Positions 18,242-27,058 of a stretch of DNA of 64,000 bases are shown piece by piece; position 1 is the stretch's first letter, and every line of letters starts with the position of its first letter. Source of the DNA: Paraburkholderia sp. FT54. Lineage in GTDB: Bacteria; Pseudomonadota; Gammaproteobacteria; Burkholderiales; Burkholderiaceae. The position numbers were made by a program, and so were the translations under genes. Location: assembly GCF_031585635.1 (NCBI RefSeq), contig NZ_CP134196.1, forward strand, positions 496,001 to 560,000, in the 5' to 3' direction. A model generated the notes under the pieces. The model was given only the letters and a program-made list of their open reading frames with translations, ran no database searches and was not told where the DNA came from.

Positions 18242-18333
18242 TTCACAAACACGTCCTGGCTGCGGATACTGAGCGCACGACATTTCCGTGCAACCTGATT
18301 CGCGCGCTTGCATCCAACACGGCGGCCAAAACG

Positions 18334-19749
18334 ATGAACCAGCATACCGACGTAGGCACAAACCCTTATACCGGCGGCGTGGCCGCATTCGTTGCGGGCT
18401 TGCGGTATGAAGCGATACCGGACGAGGTGCGCGCGCGCATCAAACTGCTGATCCTCGATTCGCTGGGCTGCGCCATTTTCGGCGCCGGGTTGCCATGGAG
18501 CCGCATTCTTGCGGATACCTTGCAGCGCGTCGACAGCACGCCGGGTTGCCACGTGTGGGGCATGCCGTTGCGTTTGTCCGCGCCGCACGCGGCGCTCGTC
18601 AACGGCACCTTGATCCAGAGTTTCGAACTCGACGACGTGCATCGCGTCGGCGTGCTGCACGTCGGGGCGGTGACCTTGCCGGCCGTGCTCGCGGTCGCCG
18701 AACTGCTATCTGCCGACGCGCCGATGTCAGGCCGCGAATTCCTGCGTGCCTGCGTGGCGGGCTATGAGGTCGGTCCGCGCGTGGGCATGTGCATGGGACC
18801 GGAGCACATCGCGCAAGGCTGGCATTCCGGCGCGACGGTCGGCGTATTTTCGGCTGCGGCGGGCGCGGCAGCCGCGCTGCGACTCGACGTGGAACAGACG
18901 GTGCACGCGCTCGGCATCGGCGGCACGCAGTCGGCGGGGCTGATGGCCGCGCAGTTCGGCGCGATGGTCAAACGCATGCACGCGGGCCGCGCCGCGCAAA
19001 GCGGCTTGTACGGCGCGTTGCTGGCGCAAAACGGTTTCACCGGCATCGTCGACGTGTTTGAAAATCCGTACGGCGGATTTTGCAGCACGTTCTCGCGTTC
19101 GTCGGACCGCTTCGATCTGACGCAACTCGTGGACGGCTTCGGCGAGCGCTTCGAGACGATGCGCATCGCGCTCAAGTTCTACTCGTGCGTGGGCAGCAAT
19201 CACACCACACTCGATGCGATCCGCGCGATGCAGGCGCGTCATCCGTTCGGCGCGGACGATATCGAGCGGATCGTCGTGCACGGTTCGCGCGTCACGGTCG
19301 ATCACGTGGGCTGGAAATACGTGCCCCAGGGGCTGACTTCCGCGCAACTGAACCTGTCGTATTGCGTCGCAACGCTGCTGCTGGAAGGCGACGTGTTCGT
19401 CGACCAGTTCAGCGAGGACAAAGTCGCGGACCCGCAGCGCATGGCGTTGGCCGAACGCGTGCAGGTGGTCGAGGACCCTGCGATCACGGCGCGCGGTTCG
19501 ATGCTGCGGCATATGGTGCGGGTCGAGGTGCTGTTGCGCGACGGCACGCGGCTGGAAGAAACGGTCGAGGCGCAGCGCGGCAGCGAACATGCCTTCGCGA
19601 GTGAAGCGGATATCGTCGGCAAGATGAGAAAGCTCGCCGCGCATCGGATCGACGCGCGGCAGATCGCGCGCATCGTCGACTGGGTGATGCACGCCGAAGA
19701 TCAGCCGGACGCGAGCGAACTCGCGCGGCTCCTCGCGAGCGCTGCCTGA
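18334..19749 (+). CDS. MmgE/PrpD family protein (paralogue 1)
   Basis: 471 residues. Family signatures: ILDSLGCAIFGAGLPW near residue 40, GWHSGATVGVFSAAAGAAAA, KRMHAGRAAQSGLYGALLAQNGF, and the FYSCVGSNHTTLDA block. The superfamily includes 2-methylcitrate dehydratase PrpD, cis-aconitate decarboxylase and iminodisuccinate epimerase, all acting on di- or tricarboxylates without a metal cluster. Start ATG 18334 lacks a strong Shine-Dalgarno; the frame is open far upstream but overlaps the LysR gene. Ends 9 bp before the MFS carrier, so same transcript. Specific reaction not known. Confidence 0.85.
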   Translation: MNQHTDVGTNPYTGGVAAFVAGLRYEAIPDEVRARIKLLILDSLGCAIFGAGLPWSRILADTLQRVDSTPGCHVWGMPLRLSAPHAALVNGTLIQSFELDDVHRVGVLHVGAVTLPAVLAVAELLSADAPMSGREFLRACVAGYEVGPRVGMCMGPEHIAQGWHSGATVGVFSAAAGAAAALRLDVEQTVHALGIGGTQSAGLMAAQFGAMVKRMHAGRAAQSGLYGALLAQNGFTGIVDVFENPYGGFCSTFSRSSDRFDLTQLVDGFGERFETMRIALKFYSCVGSNHTTLDAIRAMQARHPFGADDIERIVVHGSRVTVDHVGWKYVPQGLTSAQLNLSYCVATLLLEGDVFVDQFSEDKVADPQRMALAERVQVVEDPAITARGSMLRHMVRVEVLLRDGTRLEETVEAQRGSEHAFASEADIVGKMRKLAAHRIDARQIARIVDWVMHAEDQPDASELARLLASAA

Positions 19750-19758
19750 GGAGCCATC

Positions 19759-21099
19759 GTGGCCGCCACCGCGCACACCCTCCCGTTGTCCGCTACGCCC
19801 GCCGCGCGGCGCGAGCGGTTGCGGTCGATTATTGGCGGCAGCGCGGGCAACGTCATCGAATGGTATGACTTCCTTGCGTATTCGATCTTCTCGATCTACT
19901 TCAGCAAGGCTTTTTTCCCGGGCGGCAATCAGACCGCGCAACTGCTGAACGCGGCGGCCGTCGCGGCGATTGGCTATGTCGTGCGGCCGCTCGGCAGTTG
20001 GGCGATCGGCGCGCTCGCTGACCGGCACGGGCGGCGCGTGGCGTTGAGCATATCGGTGGCGATGATGAGCGTCGGCTCGCTGATCATCGCCTTGACGCCG
20101 ACGTATGCGTCGATTGGCGTGGCCGCGCCCGCGGTGCTGGTTTGCGCGCGTCTGCTGCAAGGTTTCAGCATGGGCGGCGAAGCGGGCACGAGCGCGACCT
20201 ATCTGAGCGAAATGGCGCCCACGGGCCGGCGCGGTTTCTTCGTCGGCTTTGTGCAGGTGACAGTGGTGATGGGGCAACTGTTGGCGCTCGCGCTGATGCT
20301 CGTGCTGCAACGGCTCGTGCTGACGCCCACTCAACTCGAGCAGTGGGGCTGGCGTATTCCGTTTGCGATCGGCGGCGCGCTGGCCGTCTTTGCGCTGTAT
20401 CTGCGGCGCGGCATTGCGGAGACTGATGCGTTCGAACGCGAGGGCGGCGCCAATGCCGACATGCAGACGCAGCGGGGCAGTCTGCTGGTGCTGCTGATCC
20501 AGCACCGGCGTCAGACGCTGTGGACGATCGGCATCAGCATCGGCGGCACGGTCGCGTTCTACACATTCACGATCTATCTGCAGAAGTTCATGGTCAACAC
20601 GACCGGCTTCAGCCGCGATACGGCGACGCTGATCGCAACGGCGGCGCTGGTGATCTACATGGGCTTCCAGCCGCTCTTCGGCCTATTGTCCGATCTGCTC
20701 GGACGACGGCCGGTCATGATGATCTTCGGTGTAGGCGGCACGTTCCTGACCGTGCCGCTGATGCATGCGCTCGGCACGACCCATAGCGCTCTCACCGCGT
20801 TTGCACTAAACCTCGCGGCGCTCGGCATTCTCAGCGGCTTTTCGTCGATTCACTGGCTCGTCAAATCGGAGCTGTTCCCTGCGAGGGTTCGCGCGCTCGG
20901 CGTCGGCCTGCCGTTTGCGATCGTGTCGTCGGTGATGGGCGGCACCACGGAATATCTTGCTTTGCGCTTCAAGCACGCGGGCCACGAATCGTGGTTCTTC
21001 TACTACGTCAGCGCGTGCGCGGCGGTGTCGCTGCTCACGTACGTGCTGATGCCCGAGACGCGCCATCGGTCGGTGATCGACGAAGAAGCGCGTCAATAA
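19759..21099 (+). CDS. MFS transporter, metabolite:H+ symporter (KgtP/ShiA-like)
   Basis: 446 residues from a GTG start with GAGGAG 5 nt upstream. The opening GSAGNVIEWYDFLAYSIFSIYF and the loop RPLGSWAIGALADRHGRR are typical of the MHS family (alpha-ketoglutarate, shikimate, citrate, proline/betaine symporters). About 12 hydrophobic segments are visible. Between two MmgE/PrpD genes and 9 bp after the first, so it probably imports the polycarboxylate they process. Inner membrane. Confidence 0.88.
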   Translation: MAATAHTLPLSATPAARRERLRSIIGGSAGNVIEWYDFLAYSIFSIYFSKAFFPGGNQTAQLLNAAAVAAIGYVVRPLGSWAIGALADRHGRRVALSISVAMMSVGSLIIALTPTYASIGVAAPAVLVCARLLQGFSMGGEAGTSATYLSEMAPTGRRGFFVGFVQVTVVMGQLLALALMLVLQRLVLTPTQLEQWGWRIPFAIGGALAVFALYLRRGIAETDAFEREGGANADMQTQRGSLLVLLIQHRRQTLWTIGISIGGTVAFYTFTIYLQKFMVNTTGFSRDTATLIATAALVIYMGFQPLFGLLSDLLGRRPVMMIFGVGGTFLTVPLMHALGTTHSALTAFALNLAALGILSGFSSIHWLVKSELFPARVRALGVGLPFAIVSSVMGGTTEYLALRFKHAGHESWFFYYVSACAAVSLLTYVLMPETRHRSVIDEEARQ

Positions 21100-21142
21100 T
21101 GTGATCACGCAGGTGCTCACCAAGATCAACGGAGACGCTTTC

Positions 21143-22561
21143 ATGCAGCCGGCTTCATCCGCTGGACGCACCGCTGCGCAGTTGTTGTCGGAGTACGCGC
21201 TCGGCGTGCGCTTCGAGCAGTTGCCCGCCGGGATCGTGCGGCTCGCCAAAGACTGCCTGATCGATGCGATCGGCGCGGCGTTGTACGGACACGAAGTGGA
21301 AGCGGGCAAGGCCGCGCTGCGCTATGTCAGCCACGCGGCCGCGGGTCCGTGCGCGATCCCTGGCACGAGCCGGCGTGTCGCGCCCGAGGCGGCGGCGTTC
21401 GCGGGCGGCGTGCTGGTCCACGCGGCGGAACTCGACAGCTTGCGGCAACCCGGCGCCGGCGTTCATCCCGGCGCGTCGCTGGTGCCGGTTGCACTGGCCG
21501 CCGCGCAGGCTTACGGCGCGTCGGGACGCGAATTGCTGGCGGCGCTCGTCGCCGGTATCGAGGTACTGTTTCGCATCGGCACTGCGACAAAACATTCAGC
21601 CGAAGCACGCGGCTTTCATGCGCCGGGTCTGACGGGACCGTTCGGCGCCGCGATCGTCGCGGGCAAGCTGGCTGACGTGGACGCGGATGCGCTGCGTCGC
21701 GCCTTGGGCATTGCCGGCTCGTTGAGCGGCGGATTGCTCGAATTCGCGAAGTCCGGCGACGGTGGTCTCGTCAAACGTCTGCACCTGGGGCGCGCGGCGC
21801 AATCGGGGATCGTCGCCGTGCAACTGGCGCAGGCGGGCTTCGACGGACCGTCGACGGTGCTCGAAGGGCGCTACGGTTTTCTGGAGGCGTATTGCGAGGC
21901 CTCGGACGCGACGCGTCTGACCGAGGGGTTAGGCACGCGTTACGAAACGCCGACGCTATGCCTGAAGCGCTACGCGTGTCACATCGTGGCGCACACGCCG
22001 GTCTACGCCGCGCAGCAATTGCGCGCCGCGCACGATATCGACGCGCGCCGTATCGTCGCGATCCGGATCGAGGGCGCACCGCGCCTTGCTGCGAATCACG
22101 ATATCAAGCGGCCCGCCAATCAGGTGCTTGCGCAATACAGCGTGCCGGTTTGCGTGGCGGCGGCGCTGCTGCACGACGCCGACGATCCATCGACCTTCGG
22201 CGACCGTCTGTTGCAAGACGAAGCCATCCGCGAACTCGCGCAGCGCGTGACGCTCGTCGCGACCGACGCCACCGGCCTTGCCACCGTCACACGCATCACG
22301 CTCGATAACGGCACGACATACGAACTGGCGCAGTCGGATTTCCCGGGCTGTCCGTCCACACCGTTCACGCCGGCCCAGTTGCGCACCAAGTTCATGCGGA
22401 TGACGACGCGGCTGGGCGCTGCGGCGCACACGTTGTTCGAGCGGCTGGACCGGGTGGAAGAAGAAGCGGATCTGCACTGGCTCGACGCGGCGCCCGCCCA
22501 TTCGCCCGACTCTTTGCAGCGGGCGTCGCCCGATCTATCGCTTGTAAAAGGAGACCGCTGA
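21143..22561 (+). CDS. MmgE/PrpD family protein (paralogue 2)
   Basis: 472 residues from ATG 21143, which has ACGGAGA upstream; the frame reaches a GTG at 21101. Signatures: CLIDAIGAALYGHEV, GFHAPGLTGPFGAA (in place of GWH.TAT.G of the siblings), KRLHLGRAAQSGIVAVQLAQAGF, and LKRYACHIVAHTPV. The His-rich substrate loop differs from paralogues 1 and 3, so the substrate or reaction probably differs. The stop overlaps the start of paralogue 3 by 1 nt (TGATG), indicating translational coupling. Confidence 0.84.
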   Translation: MQPASSAGRTAAQLLSEYALGVRFEQLPAGIVRLAKDCLIDAIGAALYGHEVEAGKAALRYVSHAAAGPCAIPGTSRRVAPEAAAFAGGVLVHAAELDSLRQPGAGVHPGASLVPVALAAAQAYGASGRELLAALVAGIEVLFRIGTATKHSAEARGFHAPGLTGPFGAAIVAGKLADVDADALRRALGIAGSLSGGLLEFAKSGDGGLVKRLHLGRAAQSGIVAVQLAQAGFDGPSTVLEGRYGFLEAYCEASDATRLTEGLGTRYETPTLCLKRYACHIVAHTPVYAAQQLRAAHDIDARRIVAIRIEGAPRLAANHDIKRPANQVLAQYSVPVCVAAALLHDADDPSTFGDRLLQDEAIRELAQRVTLVATDATGLATVTRITLDNGTTYELAQSDFPGCPSTPFTPAQLRTKFMRMTTRLGAAAHTLFERLDRVEEEADLHWLDAAPAHSPDSLQRASPDLSLVKGDR

Positions 22562-23928
22562 TGAGCATCGCGAAATCGCTGGGCGAACGCATCGCGGCGT
22601 TCACTTCCGCCGACGTGCCCGACGAAGCATTGCGCTGGGCGCGCATCGGCATCATCGATACGATCGGCGTGACGCTGGCGGGTTCGGCGCAACCGTGCGC
22701 GCGGATTGCGCGGACCGTGGCGGCACCCTCGAACGGCGCCGCGCTCGTGTTCGGCACGCGCGAACGGATGAAGCCCAGCGACGCCGCGCTTGTCAACGGC
22801 ACGGCCGCGCATGCGCTCGACTTCGACGATTGCAGCAATACGCTGGGCGGCCATCCTTCCGCGCCGATCCTGCCGGCGCTCTTCGCGCTCGCCGAAGAAG
22901 TGCGCGCGAGCGGCCGGCGCCTCGTTACCGCTTACGTGGCGGGTTTCGAAACGCAGGCTCGCATCGCGCGCGCCGTCAATTTTCATCATTACGACAAAGG
23001 CTGGCATCCAACGGCGACCCTCGGCGTGTTCGGCGCGTGTGCCGCGTCGGCGCATCTGCTCGAACTGGATGCAGTGCGGACGGCGACCGCCTTGTCGATT
23101 GCCGCGTCGTTTGCCTCGGGCATCAAGGCCAATTTCGGCACCATGACGAAGCCGTTGCATGTCGGTCACGCGTCGCGCAACGGCTTGATCGCGACGCTGC
23201 TGGCGCGCGAAGGTTTCAGCGCCGGCGACCAGGCCTTCGAACACGCCCAAGGCTTTTTCAACGTCTACAACGGCGCGGGCCATTACGACGCCGAGGCGGC
23301 GCTGACGCATTGGGCCGATCCGCTCGACATCGTCGAACCCGGCATTGCGATCAAGCAGTATCCGTGCTGCGGCAGCACGCACCCCGCAATCGACGCGATG
23401 CTGATGCTCGTCAGCGAGTACGGACTGAAGCCGGACGATGTCGACTCGGTCGTGTCGTGGACGCATCCGCGCCGTCTTCAGCATACGAACCGCCCGCAGC
23501 CGGCCAGTGCGCTCGACGCGAAATTCAGCGTGCAGTACTGCGTGGCGCGCGCGCTTGCACAAGGGCGCGTGGTGCTGTCCGATTTCGAAGGCGACGCGTA
23601 CGCCGACCCGGCGATTCGCGCGCTCATGTCGAAGATCGTGGCGGAGCCTGATCCTTTGGCGGACCAGCAGGCGGATCATTTCGGCGCGGAAGTGGTCGTT
23701 CAGTTGCGCGACGGGCGGCGTGTGTCGAAACGCGTCGCGCGCGCGGCGGGCCGGACCTCCGCCAATCCGCTGCCGGACGCGCGGATCGAAGCCAAGTTCC
23801 TCGACTGTGCGAATCACGCCCTGACGCCCGATGCGAGCCGCGACGCGCTGGGCATGCTTTGGCGCATCGAGTGTATGGAAGACATCAGCACGTTGAGCGC
23901 TTTATTCGAGGCAGGTTTGCGGCACTGA
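22561..23928 (+). CDS. MmgE/PrpD family protein (paralogue 3)
   Basis: 455 residues; AAGGAG lies 8 nt before the ATG that overlaps the previous stop. Signatures: GIIDTIGVTLAGSAQP, HALDFDDCSNTLGGHPSAP (the His-Asp-Asp site), KGWHPTATLGVFGA, KPLHVGHASRNGLIATLLAREGF, and KQYPCCGSTHPAIDA. It is the closest of the three to the textbook PrpD/aconitate-decarboxylase pattern. The HALDFDD segment and Lys/His of the active site are present, so it is likely catalytically competent. The reaction is not assigned. Confidence 0.86.
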   Translation: MSIAKSLGERIAAFTSADVPDEALRWARIGIIDTIGVTLAGSAQPCARIARTVAAPSNGAALVFGTRERMKPSDAALVNGTAAHALDFDDCSNTLGGHPSAPILPALFALAEEVRASGRRLVTAYVAGFETQARIARAVNFHHYDKGWHPTATLGVFGACAASAHLLELDAVRTATALSIAASFASGIKANFGTMTKPLHVGHASRNGLIATLLAREGFSAGDQAFEHAQGFFNVYNGAGHYDAEAALTHWADPLDIVEPGIAIKQYPCCGSTHPAIDAMLMLVSEYGLKPDDVDSVVSWTHPRRLQHTNRPQPASALDAKFSVQYCVARALAQGRVVLSDFEGDAYADPAIRALMSKIVAEPDPLADQQADHFGAEVVVQLRDGRRVSKRVARAAGRTSANPLPDARIEAKFLDCANHALTPDASRDALGMLWRIECMEDISTLSALFEAGLRH

Positions 23929-24002
23929 CGCAGGCGTCGCGATGCGTAGGACGCGGCTTTATTCGAACGAGCAAGACAATCGCGCGGCTATGACCGCGGG
24001 CG

Positions 24003-24100
24003 GCTTTGCATGGGACCAGAGTAAGCGCTAAAGCGCTAACTCTGATCGACAGCTTTGCATGGGACCGGAGTAAGCGCTAAAGCGCTAACTCCGGTCGACA
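24003..24100. repeat. Two tandem 49-bp hairpin repeats with compensatory changes
   Basis: Unit 1 (24003-24051) and unit 2 (24052-24100) are direct repeats of 49 bp differing at three positions. Each folds as GACCRGAGT-A-AGCGCT-AA-AGCGCT-A-ACTCYGRTC. In unit 2 (24063-24096) the arms are perfectly paired apart from one A-A mismatch; in unit 1 one pair is A-T where unit 2 has G-C, and one further position is mismatched. Substitutions fall on paired positions, so the fold is probably what is kept. The second hairpin ends a few bases before the AAGGAG of the MFS gene at 24113. Confidence 0.85.
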
Positions 24101-24112
24101 AAGGAGACAGGC

Positions 24113-25504
24113 ATGAACGATTCACTCGTCGCCGCGCGCGTCGACCGTTTGCCGAACTCGCGGATGCATCGCGAATGGATGTTCCTGTTCGCGATTCCTC
24201 TCTTTTTCGATAGCTGCGATATCAACACATTCGCGTCGGCCGCGCCCGCGCTGATCCGCCATTGGCACATCGCAATCAATGAAATCGCGCTGATCACGTC
24301 CGCGAGTTTCATCGGCATGTTCTTCGGCGCGACGCTCGGCGGTTTGCTGTCCGACCGCCTCGGGCGCAAACGCTCGCTGATGGTGTTCGTGCTGATCTCG
24401 TCGCTCGGTTCGCTGGCCACGGCGGTCGTGCCGAGCGTGCCGTATCTGTTCGCGGCGCGGGTCGTCACCGGCTTCGGCATTTCCGCGGGCATGGTGACGG
24501 TGATGACCTATATCGCCGAGTTGTTCCCGGCGCGCTCGCGCGGCACCTGGCAATCGTGGGCCATGGTCATCAACCTGTGCGCGATTCCGCTGACCAACTT
24601 CGTGGCGCGGCTGCTCGTGCCGTACGGCCCGGACGGCTGGCGCTGGGTCTTCGTGTGGGGCGCGCTTGGCGTCGCGTTTCCACTGATCGCGAAACGGCTT
24701 CCCGAATCGCCGCGCTGGAGCGCGCGAGCAGGGCGCTTCGACGAGGCGGAAGCCGCGCTCGCGGCGATGGAGGCAAGGAGCGTCGCCGAAGGCAACGTGC
24801 TGTCGACTCCCGAAGTGGTCGTGCGGCCGCCCGAAACGCGCGAGCCGTGGATGACAATGTTCAACAGCGTCTACCGCCGCCGCACGCTCACGCTCTGCGC
24901 GATCTGGCTGTTGCAGACAATCGGCTTTTACGGTTTTGAAGCGTGGGTGCCGACCTTGCTCGTGCATCACGGCATCACGATTGCGCGCAGCCTCACGTAT
25001 TTCACGCTGATCAACGTGGGCGCGCCGCTTGGCGCATTGCTCGCGGTCTATCCCGCTGACCGTTTCGAGCGCAAACATCTGATCGCGCTCGTCGCGCTCC
25101 TGATCGCGGGATTCGGCCTGCTGTACGGGCTGAGTTTCACGCCGGTGCTGATCGTGACGTTCGGATTCGCGGTCGGCATGCTGACGCAGACCTTCGCGAC
25201 ACTGCTCTATTCGTACACGCCCGAGCAGTTTCCAACTGGCGTGCGCAACAGCGCAACGGGCCTCACGTATGGCGCGGGCCGGATCGCGAACGTCGCCAAT
25301 GCCTTCGTGATCGCGGCGATCTACACGAACTACGGCTATGTGACCGTGTTCATGTACATCGCGGGCGCGTGGTTCCTGACCGCGTTGATCACGCTCGTCT
25401 TCGGCCCGCGGACCACCGGCCGCAGCCTCGAAACCCTGAATCCGGTCGTGGACGAAGTGGACGCGGCGTCGCTGACGCCGCTCGCCGAATACCCACGACG
25501 CTAG
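24113..25504 (+). CDS. MFS transporter (AAHS/sugar-porter-like organic acid carrier)
   Basis: 463 residues with AAGGAGACAGGC before the ATG. N-terminal segment FFDSCDINTFASAAPALIRHWHI and loop GGLLSDRLGRKRSL are typical of MFS carriers for aromatic or small organic acids. Twelve hydrophobic segments can be counted, with a central cytoplasmic loop around residues 215-250. Co-directional with the TcuA-like gene (27 bp apart), so the pair could form an uptake-plus-oxidation unit like TcuC/TcuA, though this carrier is not clearly TcuC. Two tandem hairpins lie in its leader. Confidence 0.86.
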   Translation: MNDSLVAARVDRLPNSRMHREWMFLFAIPLFFDSCDINTFASAAPALIRHWHIAINEIALITSASFIGMFFGATLGGLLSDRLGRKRSLMVFVLISSLGSLATAVVPSVPYLFAARVVTGFGISAGMVTVMTYIAELFPARSRGTWQSWAMVINLCAIPLTNFVARLLVPYGPDGWRWVFVWGALGVAFPLIAKRLPESPRWSARAGRFDEAEAALAAMEARSVAEGNVLSTPEVVVRPPETREPWMTMFNSVYRRRTLTLCAIWLLQTIGFYGFEAWVPTLLVHHGITIARSLTYFTLINVGAPLGALLAVYPADRFERKHLIALVALLIAGFGLLYGLSFTPVLIVTFGFAVGMLTQTFATLLYSYTPEQFPTGVRNSATGLTYGAGRIANVANAFVIAAIYTNYGYVTVFMYIAGAWFLTALITLVFGPRTTGRSLETLNPVVDEVDAASLTPLAEYPRR

Positions 25505-25531
25505 ATCACACTCGAACTGGAGAGCCAACTG

Positions 25532-27031
25532 ATGACCCTCGACGAACTCAACGATATCGACGTGCTCATAATCGGCGCGGGAAACGCCGCGGCCAATGCG
25601 GCGCTGGCCGCACGCGAAGGCGGCGCGCAGCGCATTGCGCTGCTCGAAAGCGCACCGGAGGAAGCGCGCGGTGGCAACTCCGCGTTTACCGGCGGCGCGT
25701 TCCGTTTCGTCTACGAATCCGTCGACGACCTGTTGAAGCTCGCGCCGGATATCGCGGAACTGGATCTGCCGAATATCGATTTCGGCACCTACACGCGCGA
25801 GCAGTATTTCGACGATATCGGCCGGCTAACCGAATTTCGCGCCGACCCGGAGCTGACCGACGTACTGATCGGCAATAGCTACGACGCGGCGTTGTGGCTC
25901 AAACGGCATGGCGTGCGGTTTCAACCCGCGCTGGGGCGGCAGGCGTTTCGTGTCGAGGGCAAGTTCCGTTTCTGGGGTGGCCTGGCCTGTCACATTCTGG
26001 GCGGCGGCACGCATCTCGTCGAGACGCTGCATCATGCGTTGAAGGACGCGGGTATCGGCGTGCTGTACCGCACGCAGGCAATGGGCCTGTTGCACGGCGA
26101 CGGGCGCGTTGAAGGCGTGCGCGCCATGCATGAAGGCCGGCAGGTCGACATTCGCGCGAAGGCGGTGGTGCTCGCATGCGGCGGTTTCGAGTCGAGTGCG
26201 GAGATGCGCGCGCGCTATCTCGGACCGAACTGGGATCTCGCGAAAGTGCGTGGCACACGCTACAACACCGGCTGGGGTCACAAGATGGCGATGGAAATCG
26301 GCGCTGCGGTAACGGGGCACTGGTCGGGCGCGCATGCGGTGCAATGGGACATGAACGCGCCCGAGTACGGCGATCTGACGATTGGCGATCGCTTCCAGAA
26401 ACATAACTATCCGTTCGGGATTCTGGTGAACGCGAAGGGCGAGCGTTTTCTCGACGAAGGACTCGATTTTCACAGCTTCACGTACGCGAAATATGGGCAC
26501 GAAGTGTTGCGCCAGCCGGGTCTTTTCGCGTGGCAGATCTTCGATCAGAAAGTCGTCAAGCTGCTGCGCGACGAGTACCGGATTGCACGCATCACCAAAG
26601 AGACGGCGAACACGCTCGAAGAACTCGCGCCGAAACTCACGGGCGTCGATCCGGAAGGTTTTCTGCGCACCGTGCGCGCGTATAACGAGGCGTCGCGGCC
26701 TGATGTGTCGTTCAATCCGAACATCCACGACGGTCTGCGCACGCGCGGGCTCGCCATCGACAAAACCAACTGGGCCAATCGGCTCGACACGCCGCCCTAT
26801 GAAGCCTATGGCGTCACCACTGGAGTGACTTTCACGTTCGGTGGACTAAAGGTGTCGACGGACGCCGAGGTGCTCGACACGTCGGGCACGCCGATTCGCG
26901 GGCTGTTCGCGGCGGGCGAGATTGTCGGCGGTCTTTACTATCACAACTATGGCAGCGGCACGGGACTCGTCGCCGGCGTGGTGTTCGGGCGGCGCGCCGG
27001 GGCAGGCGCGGCGCGGCTGGTTGCGCGCTGA
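25532..27031 (+). CDS. tcuA: FAD-dependent tricarballylate dehydrogenase-like flavoprotein (TcuA family)
   Basis: 499 residues. The FAD motif VLIIGAGNAAANAALAARE begins near residue 10, followed by LESAPEEARGGNSAFTGGAFRF, and the C-terminal FAD site GLFAAGEIVGGLYYHNYGSGTGL closes the fold. The pattern matches TcuA, which oxidises tricarballylate to cis-aconitate, within the fumarate-reductase/KstD flavoprotein superfamily. Its usual partner TcuB, the iron-sulfur/cytochrome protein that reoxidises FAD, is absent nearby, so the electron acceptor here may differ. Upstream MFS gene and three PrpD proteins support polycarboxylate metabolism. The symbol reflects family membership. Confidence 0.8.
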   Translation: MTLDELNDIDVLIIGAGNAAANAALAAREGGAQRIALLESAPEEARGGNSAFTGGAFRFVYESVDDLLKLAPDIAELDLPNIDFGTYTREQYFDDIGRLTEFRADPELTDVLIGNSYDAALWLKRHGVRFQPALGRQAFRVEGKFRFWGGLACHILGGGTHLVETLHHALKDAGIGVLYRTQAMGLLHGDGRVEGVRAMHEGRQVDIRAKAVVLACGGFESSAEMRARYLGPNWDLAKVRGTRYNTGWGHKMAMEIGAAVTGHWSGAHAVQWDMNAPEYGDLTIGDRFQKHNYPFGILVNAKGERFLDEGLDFHSFTYAKYGHEVLRQPGLFAWQIFDQKVVKLLRDEYRIARITKETANTLEELAPKLTGVDPEGFLRTVRAYNEASRPDVSFNPNIHDGLRTRGLAIDKTNWANRLDTPPYEAYGVTTGVTFTFGGLKVSTDAEVLDTSGTPIRGLFAAGEIVGGLYYHNYGSGTGLVAGVVFGRRAGAGAARLVAR

Positions 27032-27058
27032 TTCGGAAGCTCTCGGGGACTCACTACG

